Below, in pieces: positions 6,614 to 12,919 of a DNA stretch of 27,143 bases (positions are counted from its first letter, which is position 1; every line of letters starts with the position of its first letter). Both the position numbers and the translations under genes were made by a program. Source of the stretch: a virus; the IMG/VR virus record IMGVR_UViG_3300017714_000125, positions 1 to 27,143 of that record; one strand, given 5' to 3'. The notes beneath the pieces are model-generated. The model was not told the DNA's origin. It worked only from the letters and a program-made list of their open reading frames with translations, and made no database searches.

Positions 6614-6825
6614 TAAGGTGCCGTGAATCCGATTTCATGGGTCGAACCGACGGCAGCTTTACCATGACGGGTATCTTGGTTAGTTATGATAAGTTGATGA
6701 AGAGGGCAGATGTTTTAATTAATGAGACGGGTGCCCTTCGTGTCTTTAGGGCGAATGACGTGCAGTTACTCAAGCGCAGCCCAGAGAACGTTGAAAAATT
6801 AAAAGGAAGTGAAAATGATTCTTGA
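6595..6825 (+). CDS. SH3-like protein, paralogue of the gene at 23402
   Basis: This 76-residue protein starts at TTG 6595 as M-EKGDLVRCRESDFMGRTDG. The C-terminal half, NETGALRVFRANDVQLLKRS then PENVEKLKG, is clearly related to the 23402 protein (DTGAIERFPARDVEIIKRS, then PENVKFLKE). The shared KRSPENV tail goes beyond the generic VGDLV pattern, so these two are true paralogues. The start overlaps the upstream gene by 19 nt. Function unknown. Confidence 0.7.
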   Translation: MEKGDLVRCRESDFMGRTDGSFTMTGILVSYDKLMKRADVLINETGALRVFRANDVQLLKRSPENVEKLKGSENDS

Positions 6826-6952
6826 TATTTTATTTATATGGGTGGTCTGCTATTCTGCTGCGAAGCTGATGAACATTCTCGAAGAGCGAAACAAACCAAG
6901 TGAAGAAGAGTTGCGCCAGCGCAGGTTGGATGAACTTTACGGAAGGTGGTAG
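6815..6952 (+). CDS. membrane-anchored small protein
   Basis: This 45-residue frame runs from ATG 6815 to TAG 6952, directly abutting the thymidine kinase start. An N-terminal hydrophobic helix (MILDILFIWVVCYSAAKLM) is followed by a charged helix (EERNKPSEEELRQRRLDELY). It would be a single-pass protein with a cytoplasmic or periplasmic tail. Packing between two real genes supports it. Confidence 0.6.
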   Translation: MILDILFIWVVCYSAAKLMNILEERNKPSEEELRQRRLDELYGRW

Positions 6953-7486
6953 GTGGCTGAGTTAAAAATCTTCACGGGTCCGATGTATGGAGGCAAGACC
7001 ACTCGACTCTTGTCTGCCTTGGAAAGATACTCATATCAGAAAAAAAACATCGCCCTCTTTAAGCCGTCTGTAGACGAACGATACTCAATTGAGTCAGTTG
7101 TCACACACTCTGGCATTGAGTGGGCTGCACACCGTGTGCCAAACGGTGAAGAAATCTTAAAGCAAATGCCGTTCTGCACGGATGTTGTCGCTGTTGACGA
7201 AATGTTTATGATTGAGGGGTCCGCTGATGCGGTCATTGAATTGTATAAGTCTGGAAAGACTGTTTTAATTTCCACGCTCCAGCTTTCTTACAGAGCCGAA
7301 CCGTTTGAAGAGGTTCAGATGATTATGCCATTTGCTACGAGCGTCGAAGTTTGCCCAGCCGTTTGTTTTTGTGGAGAAGACGCTTACTTTACGCACCGCC
7401 TCAGCGAAGGCGATGAATTAATTCAGGTTGGCGGATTAGAACAATACGAGCCAAGGTGCCTGAAACATATTAAATACGAGAAATGA
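6953..7486 (+). CDS. tdk: thymidine kinase (type II)
   Basis: This 177-residue enzyme phosphorylates thymidine with ATP, salvaging dTMP for phage DNA synthesis. Visible features are the Walker A loop GPMYGGKT (9-16), the DE pair (VDEMF, 81-85, with Glu83 as likely general base), LSYRAEPF (111-118; the usual lasso is DFRGxPF) and the C-terminal zinc module with C134, C138, C140, C169 and H172. The canonical first zinc pair is CxxC; here AVCFCG has the cysteines one residue closer, so C134 may take part. The start is GTG 6953, adjoining the upstream stop. Confidence 0.92.
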   Translation: MAELKIFTGPMYGGKTTRLLSALERYSYQKKNIALFKPSVDERYSIESVVTHSGIEWAAHRVPNGEEILKQMPFCTDVVAVDEMFMIEGSADAVIELYKSGKTVLISTLQLSYRAEPFEEVQMIMPFATSVEVCPAVCFCGEDAYFTHRLSEGDELIQVGGLEQYEPRCLKHIKYEK

Positions 7487-7508
7487 AATGGTAAAAAGGA
7501 GAAACTAT

Positions 7509-8567
7509 ATGCCATCACTTTATGGATTAAATAATACAAGCAGAGACTTCTCAAGGAAAGATAGTTGGGGGAAGAACCAGTTCAACTCATCGTTCCCGGC
7601 ATCGCTGTGTTGTTATATGTCAGGCAAGGGAATGGAATCAAACTATATTGTTGTAGATGACAATCTCGACATATCTATCGACACAATTCCGTTCGGTCAA
7701 GCCTTCGGCGTAGATCCTCAATCGGAAGAGTGCTACTTTTCCTTTGAGTCAACCTATCAGCCATTCCAGCAGTTCGTGGAGGGAGCCCTGCCCAGAACTG
7801 ATTTGGTTGTAAAGAACTCTCATGGCGATGTTGCAGCCCTTGAGGTCAAACTCACAGCTTTGCCAGACCACACAACCTGCACACTCACAGAGGATTTATA
7901 TGGGTCAGAGATTGTGGTGCGTCCGGATACCATTGTTTATCTTTGCTGTTCATTGGCGAAGACGATAGGGAGGACGGCAGTACAAAAGATCTTTTCTCAG
8001 GGCATTAAGTTGTACGACTGGTCCGATGCGAATCGAGTGCTTCAGAACATGGAGAAGATCCAAGACACAATTAATTTAATTGTGGACACAGCACAAGACA
8101 GCCCACAGCCATTCTTGTTGCAGCCAGTATGGAAGACCGAGGGTAAATCTCCCCAGTTGGCTGACAACTGCTTGGATACCTTTATCTGGTCTGACGTTGC
8201 TTTCTTGAAGTTTGTCCAGAACATCAGCCAGAAGACGAGCACAACAAAAATAAATCGACAGCAGCGCACGCTTGTATGGATTTATAAAATGTTGTCAGAC
8301 TATGGAGAGTACGGGACATTCAACCACGAGGCGATCATTGATGGGTTGTCCTACAACACAAAGAATGACAAAGCATTTGCGAGCAGCGGCGTGGTAACAA
8401 ATAAATATATGAGCAGTCCAAGCTTAGTCAAGCCAAGGGTAAGCAAGGACGAGATTAAAGAAATTATATTGAGTGGCGGACAACAGATGCTTCAACCAGA
8501 GCGTAGGTTCGATGCTATTATTTATAATTCCCCAGACATCTTCGATGCCGACAAGCCGGAGACGTAA
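7509..8567 (+). CDS. type II restriction endonuclease, HindVP/HgiDI-like
   Basis: This protein is about 352 residues long. Its N-terminus, LYGLNNTSRDFSRKDSWGKN then QFNSSFPASL, closely matches what I recall of the HindVP restriction endonuclease family (Pfam RE_HindVP), whose members cut GRCGYC. A PD-(D/E)xK-type centre is visible: RTDLV (Asp98), then LEVKLTALPD (Glu112, Lys114), then EIVVRPDTIVYL. ATG 7509 has AAGGAG 7 nt upstream and aligns with the family start; ATG 7488 lacks one. No methyltransferase is present in the window. It directly follows tdk and probably shares its transcript. A role in degrading host or competitor DNA is an inference. Confidence 0.8.
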   Translation: MPSLYGLNNTSRDFSRKDSWGKNQFNSSFPASLCCYMSGKGMESNYIVVDDNLDISIDTIPFGQAFGVDPQSEECYFSFESTYQPFQQFVEGALPRTDLVVKNSHGDVAALEVKLTALPDHTTCTLTEDLYGSEIVVRPDTIVYLCCSLAKTIGRTAVQKIFSQGIKLYDWSDANRVLQNMEKIQDTINLIVDTAQDSPQPFLLQPVWKTEGKSPQLADNCLDTFIWSDVAFLKFVQNISQKTSTTKINRQQRTLVWIYKMLSDYGEYGTFNHEAIIDGLSYNTKNDKAFASSGVVTNKYMSSPSLVKPRVSKDEIKEIILSGGQQMLQPERRFDAIIYNSPDIFDADKPET

Positions 8568-8594
8568 AAAAATTTTCCTCTTCTTTTAAAAGCC

Positions 8595-8624
8595 TTGACA
8601 ATCCTACATTAGTTATGGTACAAA
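8595..8624 (+). promoter_or_regulatory. sigma70 promoter
   Basis: TTGACA (8595-8600), 18 bp, TACAAA (8619-8624). It is weaker than the others in the -10 and spacer but has a perfect -35. Confidence 0.65.
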
Positions 8625-8655
8625 TAAAGTATACATAACAACAGAGGAGGTCAAG

Positions 8656-8898
8656 ATGACCAACAAAACAAACAAAGTCAGAGTCGGATACACTAACCTC
8701 AAAAAAGGAGATAGAGTTGTACAGAGTCGCTCCCTCCAATGCTTCATTCCCAACGGAGAAGGCTTCCCTTGGAAAGTTGTAGAAACTTGGGATTGTGGTC
8801 AAATGGCTAAGCTTGAATGGGTTGGAGCCGACGGTCAAGAATCAGGTGGCTATGCCAACGCTGTCCTTACCAGTTATCTTGTAAAAGAATTCAAATAG
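8656..8898 (+). CDS. small SH3-like protein
   Basis: This 80-residue protein carries LKKGDRVVQSRSLQCF, then WKVVETWDCG, MAKLEWVG and a closing SYLVKEFK. KKGDRVV is the family turn. AGAGGAGG lies ahead of ATG 8656, and it has its own promoter. It is monocistronic, with the next promoter starting 4 nt after the stop codon. Function unknown. Confidence 0.7.
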   Translation: MTNKTNKVRVGYTNLKKGDRVVQSRSLQCFIPNGEGFPWKVVETWDCGQMAKLEWVGADGQESGGYANAVLTSYLVKEFK

Positions 8899-8901
8899 TT
8901 C

Positions 8902-8930
8902 TTGACTTCTGAGTTCTCGTTTGCTATAGT
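8902..8930 (+). promoter_or_regulatory. sigma70 promoter
   Basis: TTGACT (8902-8907), 17 bp, TATAGT (8925-8930). The spacer ends TTTGC immediately before the -10, as in the promoter at 9148. Confidence 0.8.
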
Positions 8931-8957
8931 TTATATGTGGTTGAGAGAGGAAATAAA

Positions 8958-9131
8958 ATGAATAAAGAATTTACAATAGAGATGAGACGATTGGGTTCTG
9001 GCAGCAGGTACTATGTTGCCACTCACACTAGGGAAGACGGTACGAAGCTGTCTTACAGCCGAGACGGACTCTTGGAACTCAAAAGACTTATCACCAGCAA
9101 CGGCGATACCTATAGAGTAAGTTTCTGGTAA
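8958..9131 (+). CDS. hypothetical small protein
   Basis: This 57-residue protein starts at ATG 8958 after GAGAGAGG. The sequence (FTIEMRRLGSGSRYYVATHT, LKRLITSNGDTYRVSFW) suggests a small beta-rich fold with one helix. It is monocistronic, bracketed by two near-identical promoters. No family is recognised. Confidence 0.65.
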   Translation: MNKEFTIEMRRLGSGSRYYVATHTREDGTKLSYSRDGLLELKRLITSNGDTYRVSFW

Positions 9132-9147
9132 ATAAGTGAAATAGTTC

Positions 9148-9176
9148 TTGACTTCTAGGGTCAGCTTTGCTATAGT
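9148..9176 (+). promoter_or_regulatory. sigma70 promoter
   Basis: TTGACT (9148-9153), 17 bp, TATAGT (9171-9176). It closely resembles the promoter at 8902 (shared AGTTCTTGACTTCT and TTTGCTATAGT). A short AGGG/CCCT hairpin follows at 9189-9203. Confidence 0.8.
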
Positions 9177-9221
9177 ATAAAAGTGATGAGGGGTTGAAGC
9201 CCTAAAGGAGTGAGATATCAA

Positions 9222-9410
9222 ATGAAGGTCGGTAATTTAGTTGAACATGTCGTGAATCAGCCCGGTTTCCCAAAGAGATACGGCATTATTTATAAAAGCT
9301 ATCGCCTTGACAATGGCGAGATTGCCTCACATGGAGTGAGGTTCTTCGACGGCAAAGAGCCTGAATCAAATTCTTTTCGTGAACGTGACTTGAAAGTGGT
9401 GAGCAAATGA
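9222..9410 (+). CDS. small VGNLV (SH3-like) protein
   Basis: This 62-residue protein begins MKVGNLVEHVVNQPGFPKRY, then GIIYKSYR, ASHGVRFFDG and RDLKVVSK. ATG 9222 is preceded by AAAGGAG (9204-9210). It is similar in layout to the 23167 protein (MKVGSLVKEH...RYGIIIRN). Its stop overlaps the next start as ATGA. Function unknown. Confidence 0.7.
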   Translation: MKVGNLVEHVVNQPGFPKRYGIIYKSYRLDNGEIASHGVRFFDGKEPESNSFRERDLKVVSK

Positions 9411-9637
9411 TTGTATCAAAAGAAGAAATGCCAAAGCGACCAATCGAAATCGATTTAAGCGGACCCGATGGCAACGCTTATGCTCTTATGGGGTATGCGA
9501 GAGGGCTTGGAAGACAGCTTGGCTTCTCGGAAGAGAAGATTAAAGCGATCATCAAGGTCATGATGCTTACAAACTATGATGGCTTGCTTCAAACGTTCGA
9601 TGAACAGTTTGGAGATTATGTAATATTATATAAATAA
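9407..9637 (+). CDS. conserved phage hypothetical protein
   Basis: This 76-residue protein contains RPIEIDLSGPDGNAYALMGY, ARGLGRQLGFSEEKIKAI and ends FDEQFGDYVILYK. I recall a frequent phage family of unknown function with IEIDL.GP.GNA..LLGYA and a terminal FGDYV.L. It overlaps the upstream gene by 4 nt. A predicted helical core sits between two short strands. Confidence 0.75.
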   Translation: MIVSKEEMPKRPIEIDLSGPDGNAYALMGYARGLGRQLGFSEEKIKAIIKVMMLTNYDGLLQTFDEQFGDYVILYK

Positions 9638-9642
9638 AAGAC

Positions 9643-9671
9643 TTGACATTGATTTAAACATTTGGTATAAA
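9643..9671 (+). promoter_or_regulatory. sigma70 promoter
   Basis: TTGACA (9643-9648), 17 bp, TATAAA (9666-9671). A GGGGC/GCCCC hairpin with loop GGGTT (9680-9694) lies at the expected 5' end of the transcript. Confidence 0.85.
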
Positions 9672-9708
9672 ATACCTGCGGGGCGGGTTGCCCCACAGAG
9701 GAGAAAAG

Positions 9709-9918
9709 ATGCTCGACGGTCAAGGAAAAATGCTTTATGTAGGTTCCAAGGTTAGTCACCGCTTTCACCCCCTTTATCGCAAGGTTGGGGAGGTCATCAG
9801 CCTTGAGGGTCACATGTTCGATGGCGAACAGATGATTGTTGTAGATTGGGGAGAGAGCAAGAAGTATGTCTATCCCATCCAACACCACTTCGCAGAAGCT
9901 TTGAATTCGGAGGCTTGA
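9709..9918 (+). CDS. small SH3-like protein
   Basis: This 69-residue protein has LYVGSKVSHRFHPLYRKVGE, then VISLEG and MIVVDWGESKKYVYP. ATG 9709 follows AGAGGAG. The VGSKV opening and the VVDW strand match the expanded family. Function unknown. Confidence 0.65.
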   Translation: MLDGQGKMLYVGSKVSHRFHPLYRKVGEVISLEGHMFDGEQMIVVDWGESKKYVYPIQHHFAEALNSEA

Positions 9919-9921
9919 GAA

Positions 9922-10119
9922 ATGGGTAACTGCTTCAACATGTTTCATGGTGAACGTGTTAGGTACGCAGGTGAGCATCCTCTCCTGCAAGACCAAGAGG
10001 GTGTCGTCGTTGGTGGCGATGAGCATCAGTTCGTTATCAAGTGGGATAACTTAGAAGTTTTAAGAGGTCACAGTCCGTATAATATTGTGTGGCTCCCAAG
10101 AGAAAGAGAAGAGGGTTAA
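9922..10119 (+). CDS. small SH3-like protein
   Basis: This 65-residue protein contains FHGERVRYAGEHPLLQDQEG, then VVVGGDEHQFVIKWDN and IVWLPRE. The HGERVRY opening and FVIKWDN strand fit the same barrel pattern as its neighbours. CGGAGG precedes ATG 9922. It is three bases from the upstream stop. Function unknown. Confidence 0.65.
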   Translation: MGNCFNMFHGERVRYAGEHPLLQDQEGVVVGGDEHQFVIKWDNLEVLRGHSPYNIVWLPREREEG

Positions 10120-10122
10120 GAA

Positions 10123-10338
10123 ATGTATCAAGGAAATAATCTTTATAGTTGGAACTGGGTCGGTGGCGGCTACAATCAAGTTCGTGCCAACAGTAGGCGT
10201 GAAGCGTTGCGTCGTGCTAAGGAGATTGGTCGTCCAAGCGAGGAAGGCAGTCGAGTTGCCCTAGAGGTTAACGAGAGTAGCCTTCGCCGGGTACGAAACG
10301 AAGAATCCTTCTGGAACAACTATCCCATGTTCGATTAA
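10123..10338 (+). CDS. conserved phage hypothetical protein (WVGGGYNQV motif)
   Basis: This 71-residue protein has NLYSWNWVGGGYNQVRANSR, then REALRRAKEIG and SSLRRVRNEESF. I recall phage proteins of this type with the order W.WVGGG.N.V.A.S..EAL..A..MG, i.e. a strand, a helix and a strand. It is coupled closely to the previous gene. Function unknown. Confidence 0.7.
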   Translation: MYQGNNLYSWNWVGGGYNQVRANSRREALRRAKEIGRPSEEGSRVALEVNESSLRRVRNEESFWNNYPMFD

Positions 10339-10371
10339 AACATTCCCGAGAACTAAAAAGAAAAAGATAAA

Positions 10372-10572
10372 ATGAATAATGAAGCAACGGTGGGGTGTCT
10401 AGTCCAGAAGAAAAAAGGCTATCAAGCGTTAGGGGTGGTGGTAAAGACAACAGACCATCCGTATCCATGGCACGGCAAAATCTACGATATTGCATGGCAA
10501 GACGGCTCAAACAGCAGGTATTCAAAGTTGGCGATGGAGTTGGAAGTAAAGGTTTTAACAACTTTTAATTAA
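10372..10572 (+). CDS. small SH3-like protein
   Basis: This 66-residue protein starts MNNEATVGCLVQKKKGYQAL, followed by GVVVKTTDH and YDIAWQDG, ending ELEVKVLTTFN. VGCLV stands for VGDLV, and the GVVVK and IAWQDG strands match the family. The ribosome site is weak (AAAAAGA). Its stop abuts the next open frame. Function unknown. Confidence 0.65.
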   Translation: MNNEATVGCLVQKKKGYQALGVVVKTTDHPYPWHGKIYDIAWQDGSNSRYSKLAMELEVKVLTTFN

Positions 10573-10637
10573 TGCCAAACAAGCAAGAGAAAAGCGAGAA
10601 CGTAAAAAAATTTTTATTTATAGGAGAACCGAAGAAA

Positions 10638-10982
10638 ATGAAGAACTCAACAACAGAGCATCACAGAGCATTAGTGGAGTATAAATATGGACTTTCTGAT
10701 TTGCTCATGGCTCTTGTCGGCACAGCATTGTACATGTTTGCTGTATTTGGCACGCTTGCGCTTATGGGCTGTGCTACACAAGACGAAGCGGATGATTGGC
10801 GAATTGAAGAGGTAGAGCGCAGCCGTGGCTTGAGCGAGTACGAGTACGACACCGTAGGCGACTTTCACATTGAGGACACAGGCTTGATGGAGATGGAAGA
10901 CTACGACCCATGTGAAGCTTGCCCAGAGTGTTGCGACGACGATGCTGGTCTATGGGATGCAGGCGAGGAGGACGAAGAATAA
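10638..10982 (+). CDS. acidic membrane-anchored protein, possible lipoprotein
   Basis: This 114-residue frame starts at ATG 10638, with AGGAG at 10622-10626; an in-frame ATG at 10572 would add 22 residues but lacks a ribosome site. A hydrophobic helix (LLMALVGTALYMFAVFGTLA) ends in LMGC, a loose lipobox, although about 45 residues is long for a lipoprotein signal. The remainder is very acidic, with a cysteine cluster (CEACPECCDDD) that could bind metal. The tail ends DAGEEDEE. Function unknown. Confidence 0.65.
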   Translation: MKNSTTEHHRALVEYKYGLSDLLMALVGTALYMFAVFGTLALMGCATQDEADDWRIEEVERSRGLSEYEYDTVGDFHIEDTGLMEMEDYDPCEACPECCDDDAGLWDAGEEDEE

Positions 10983-11008
10983 TCTTCATCTAGAAACAAA
11001 AACAATCC

Positions 11009-11013
11009 GGAGG
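11009..11013 (+). promoter_or_regulatory. ribosome binding site pointing to an ATT start
   Basis: GGAGG lies 9 nt before ATT 11023, the only codon at proper spacing in the downstream VGDLV frame. No ATG, GTG or TTG occurs there in frame. Confidence 0.55.
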
Positions 11014-11022
11014 GTCATAAAG

Positions 11023-11268
11023 ATTAATAATAGTACATTCTCAGTAGGTGATCTGGTTAAGAGAACAGTAAAGCCATATGACTATTGGTTAGGGATAGTC
11101 GTAAAGATAGACATAGAGAAAAAGAAGTTATACAAATCCAGACCAGCACAAGACTTTCATACTATATGGGTGAAGTGGACAATACCCAATACCTTATCCG
11201 GAATAGACCCAGAGTCCTATTGGGTAGAAGACTTAACGATTGTATCGAAAGCAAAAAAGAATAAATAA
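11023..11268 (+). CDS. small VGDLV (SH3-like) protein, probable ATT start
   Basis: This frame encodes about 81 residues: NNSTFSVGDLVKRTVKPYDY, then LGIVVKIDIEKK, TIWVKWTIPN and LTIVSKAKKNK. FSVGDLVKR is the full family signature. The nearest in-frame canonical start upstream is buried in the preceding gene without a ribosome site, while GGAGG sits 9 nt before ATT 11023. ATT starts are rare but known (infC). The alternatives are ATA 11017, too close to the site, or readthrough from upstream. Function unknown. Confidence 0.6.
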   Translation: MNNSTFSVGDLVKRTVKPYDYWLGIVVKIDIEKKKLYKSRPAQDFHTIWVKWTIPNTLSGIDPESYWVEDLTIVSKAKKNK

Positions 11269-11298
11269 TGTATTTCCCCTATAGGGAGAGGAGACTCG

Positions 11299-11502
11299 TT
11301 GACTTATGAAAAAACAAAAACTAAATTTAAAGTAGGTGACTTAGTAAAAACAAAGTCTTATTGTCTTGGTAGTTGGTCACTAGCTATAGTAGTAAAGGTC
11401 AAGCCATGGGGTGACTGTGTTATCTCATTTGTTCATATTCCACACGAGCTTACCAATGCTTTAGAAACTAATCTTATACTAGTCAAGGAAGCGGTTAAAT
11501 AA
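11299..11502 (+). CDS. small VGDLV (SH3-like) protein, TTG start
   Basis: This 67-residue protein starts at TTG 11299 after GGGAGAGGAG. The sequence is MTYEKTKTKFKVGDLVKTKS, then LAIVVKVKPWGD, VISFVHIPH and LILVKEAVK. It resembles the 11023 protein most closely (VGDLVK then IVVK), so these are probably a recent tandem pair. It is the last gene before a largely non-coding stretch. Function unknown. Confidence 0.7.
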   Translation: MTYEKTKTKFKVGDLVKTKSYCLGSWSLAIVVKVKPWGDCVISFVHIPHELTNALETNLILVKEAVK

Positions 11503-11629
11503 GGTGTGGTGGGGATTTAACTAAAGTTAATTTAAATAAACTATAGGTTCTATTAGTAGGTTTGCGGATGAGGGCTTAAAAGGTAAAAAACATTACCCCC
11601 TAACTAGCTGCGTGTCAAGATTTATTATT

Positions 11630-11663
11630 TGGCACAGTCCTTGCATTAGCAAGAGTCATGCCA
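11630..11663 (+). repeat. 34-bp palindrome of two convergent sigma54-like elements, copy 1
   Basis: Top strand TTGGCACAGTCCTTGCA and bottom strand CTGGCATGACTCTTGCT each fit the sigma54 consensus YTGGCACGNNNNTTGCW closely. They face each other and share the centre TTGCATTAGCAA. The copy can also fold as an RNA hairpin with a 5-nt internal loop. Confidence 0.65.
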
Positions 11664-11669
11664 GACCAT

Positions 11670-11703
11670 TGGCACGGATTATGCTATAGCAAGTTCTATG
11701 CCA
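11670..11703 (+). repeat. 34-bp palindrome of two convergent sigma54-like elements, copy 2
   Basis: It is offset exactly 40 bp from copy 1. The bottom strand reads TTGGCATAGAACTTGCT, a good sigma54 match; the top strand TTGGCACGGATTATGCT has one change in the -12 box. The outer TGGCA/TGCCA and inner GCAA parts are conserved between copies while the 5-nt internal parts differ. Confidence 0.65.
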
Positions 11704-11756
11704 AAATTGATTAAGATCCCGCTAGGAGCCAGCACCGAAAATAGTTGAGAAAAAGC

Positions 11757-11785
11757 TTGACATTCACCTCCGACTATGGTCTAAT
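11757..11785 (+). promoter_or_regulatory. sigma70 promoter
   Basis: TTGACA (11757-11762), 17 bp, TCTAAT (11780-11785), then the recurring ATGTGGTTGGGAGAG start region that also supplies the ribosome site for 11807. Confidence 0.75.
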
Positions 11786-11806
11786 GTACATGTGGTTGGG
11801 AGAGTT

Positions 11807-11926
11807 ATGCAAAAGCTTTTATTGTTGGCGTTGGTGATGGTTGCCTTTCAGAATGGAGGAGGTCGCTTGCCCGATCACATTATGGTCATCGACAACATTG
11901 AAACGATCGCCATGGCGGACAAATAA
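11807..11926 (+). CDS. small secreted or membrane peptide
   Basis: This 39-residue frame starts at ATG 11807, after GGGAGAG, as the sole product of its promoter. A signal-like hydrophobic N-terminus (MQKLLLLALVMVAFQ) is followed by a short polar part (NGGGRLPDHIMVIDNIETIA). It may be exported. A second promoter starts 22 nt after its stop. Function unknown. Confidence 0.6.
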   Translation: MQKLLLLALVMVAFQNGGGRLPDHIMVIDNIETIAMADK

Positions 11927-11947
11927 TGTCCGGAGTGAAGAAAGTTC

Positions 11948-11976
11948 TTGACTTCTGCCCAAAAATAGAGTATATT
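11948..11976 (+). promoter_or_regulatory. sigma70 promoter
   Basis: TTGACT (11948-11953), 17 bp, TATATT (11971-11976). The leader hairpin GATGGG/CCCGTC (11987-12004, loop GGTTCG) follows about 10 nt downstream. Confidence 0.85.
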
Positions 11977-12039
11977 ATAAGAGTGAGATGGGGGTTCGCC
12001 CGTCACACAAACCTAACCTTCCCCAAGGAGAAAAATTAA

Positions 12040-12786
12040 ATGTCATATAACGGAACAGTCGTCTGTCGCTGGTGCTACCAGAAAGGTCACAACAAGCGGA
12101 CGTGTCCGGACTGGACAAAGCGTGTCAAAGAGCGTGCCCTCGCCGAGATTGAGGAAGGCGCAGGCTATGAAGGCTATTGGGGTCGGATGTGGCTTAAGCG
12201 TCCACCTGCTCGCAAAGAAGGAATCTACGCTGATGGCACAGCTATTCCAGCAAACCTTCAGAAGAAGACAAAGCAAAAGCGAGTCTGCAAGTATTGCGGT
12301 AAGTCTGGACACAACCGTCGGACTTGCCCACAGTTGAAGGTCGACAAAGCCGAGACGGTAATTAAGACCCGTGAACTTCGTGGGCGACTCGTCGCTGCCA
12401 TGAAAGATGCTGGGTTGGGTATCGGCTCCATTGTTGCTTGGGATGTTTATGGTGAACGTCGTGGGTACATGGTGACTGGGTTTGTTAACTCTGTTGGTCT
12501 CCACTCTGACTCGGTACGACACAACCAAGACTTCCTGATGTGCAAAGCTTTGAACACGAACAACGTGTCTCGCTGGGATCTTCAGAAGTCTATGGGTCTT
12601 CCTGCTCTCGAAAACATTCCAGAGCTTGTACATGCTTGGTCTTCTCTCGAAGTTGTTGCTCCTGTCTCTCCGGAGCAGGTTGAAGCAGGTCTCCCGGAGG
12701 GTTGGGTTGAAAACATGTCCTTCCTCGATGGGCTCTACAAAGAACGTCAATCTGAGAATTATCACAATAATCGTCACGATTATTAA
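12040..12786 (+). CDS. double CCHC zinc-knuckle protein
   Basis: This 248-residue protein has two retroviral-type zinc knuckles, CRWCYQKGHNKRTC (residues 9-22) and CKYCGKSGHNRRTC (about 83-96). Both fit C-x2-C-x4-H-x4-C exactly, a single-stranded nucleic-acid-binding module. The C-terminal domain (LRGRLVAAMKDAGLGIGSIV, then AWDVYGERRGYMVTGFVN) is unrecognised but contains an SH3-like stretch. It is alone behind a consensus promoter with a stabilising leader hairpin and AAGGAG, so it is probably abundant. RNA or ssDNA binding is likely; the biological target is unknown. Confidence 0.8.
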   Translation: MSYNGTVVCRWCYQKGHNKRTCPDWTKRVKERALAEIEEGAGYEGYWGRMWLKRPPARKEGIYADGTAIPANLQKKTKQKRVCKYCGKSGHNRRTCPQLKVDKAETVIKTRELRGRLVAAMKDAGLGIGSIVAWDVYGERRGYMVTGFVNSVGLHSDSVRHNQDFLMCKALNTNNVSRWDLQKSMGLPALENIPELVHAWSSLEVVAPVSPEQVEAGLPEGWVENMSFLDGLYKERQSENYHNNRHDY

Positions 12787-12794
12787 AAAAAGAC

Positions 12795-12823
12795 TTGACT
12801 TTAAACACTAGTTGTGAGATACT
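12795..12823 (+). promoter_or_regulatory. sigma70 promoter, upstream of a second promoter
   Basis: TTGACT (12795-12800), 17 bp, GATACT (12818-12823), followed by ATGTGGTTGGGAGAGAGG. It lies 96 bp ahead of the main moxR promoter, so moxR would have tandem promoters. Confidence 0.7.
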
Positions 12824-12890
12824 TATTATGTGGTTGGGAGAGAGGAGAGAAAAAGAAATGATCTTTTTTCAAAAAAAGTTAAAAAAGTAC

Positions 12891-12919
12891 TTGACTTTCG
12901 CTTCCACATCGGTTATATT
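12891..12919 (+). promoter_or_regulatory. sigma70 promoter for moxR
   Basis: TTGACT (12891-12896), 17 bp, TATATT (12914-12919). The surrounding region, about 12865-12938, is repeated with changes at 14105-14172 in front of the partner gene. Confidence 0.85.

Larger units (their letters stand above)
11503..11756 (+). other. non-coding region with inverted repeats
   Basis: About 250 bp without a credible gene. It holds the 14-bp palindrome TTAACTAAAGTTAA (11517-11530), a hairpin at 11571-11602 (AGGG...GGTAA, loop, TTACCCCCT) and two tandem 34-bp palindromes described separately. The base composition is AT-rich at the start. No tRNA-like arms are seen. It could be a control region, a small-RNA locus or part of an origin. 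Confidence 0.6.

Noticed and set aside
7488-7508. Earlier start of the restriction endonuclease (MVKRRNY)
   Set aside because: No ribosome site before ATG 7488, while ATG 7509 has AAGGAG at 7 nt and fits the recalled family N-terminus.
11272-11298. CCCCTATAGGGAGAGG resembling the start of a T7-type promoter
   Set aside because: Only the +1 region looks similar; the upstream recognition part is absent, no phage RNA polymerase is seen, and the GGGAGAGGAG is explained as the ribosome site of the gene at 11299.
12043-12777. A 244-codon open frame on the minus strand
   Set aside because: It mirrors the zinc-knuckle gene on the + strand, which has a promoter, ribosome site and clear motifs. The minus frame has no promoter or recognisable domain.
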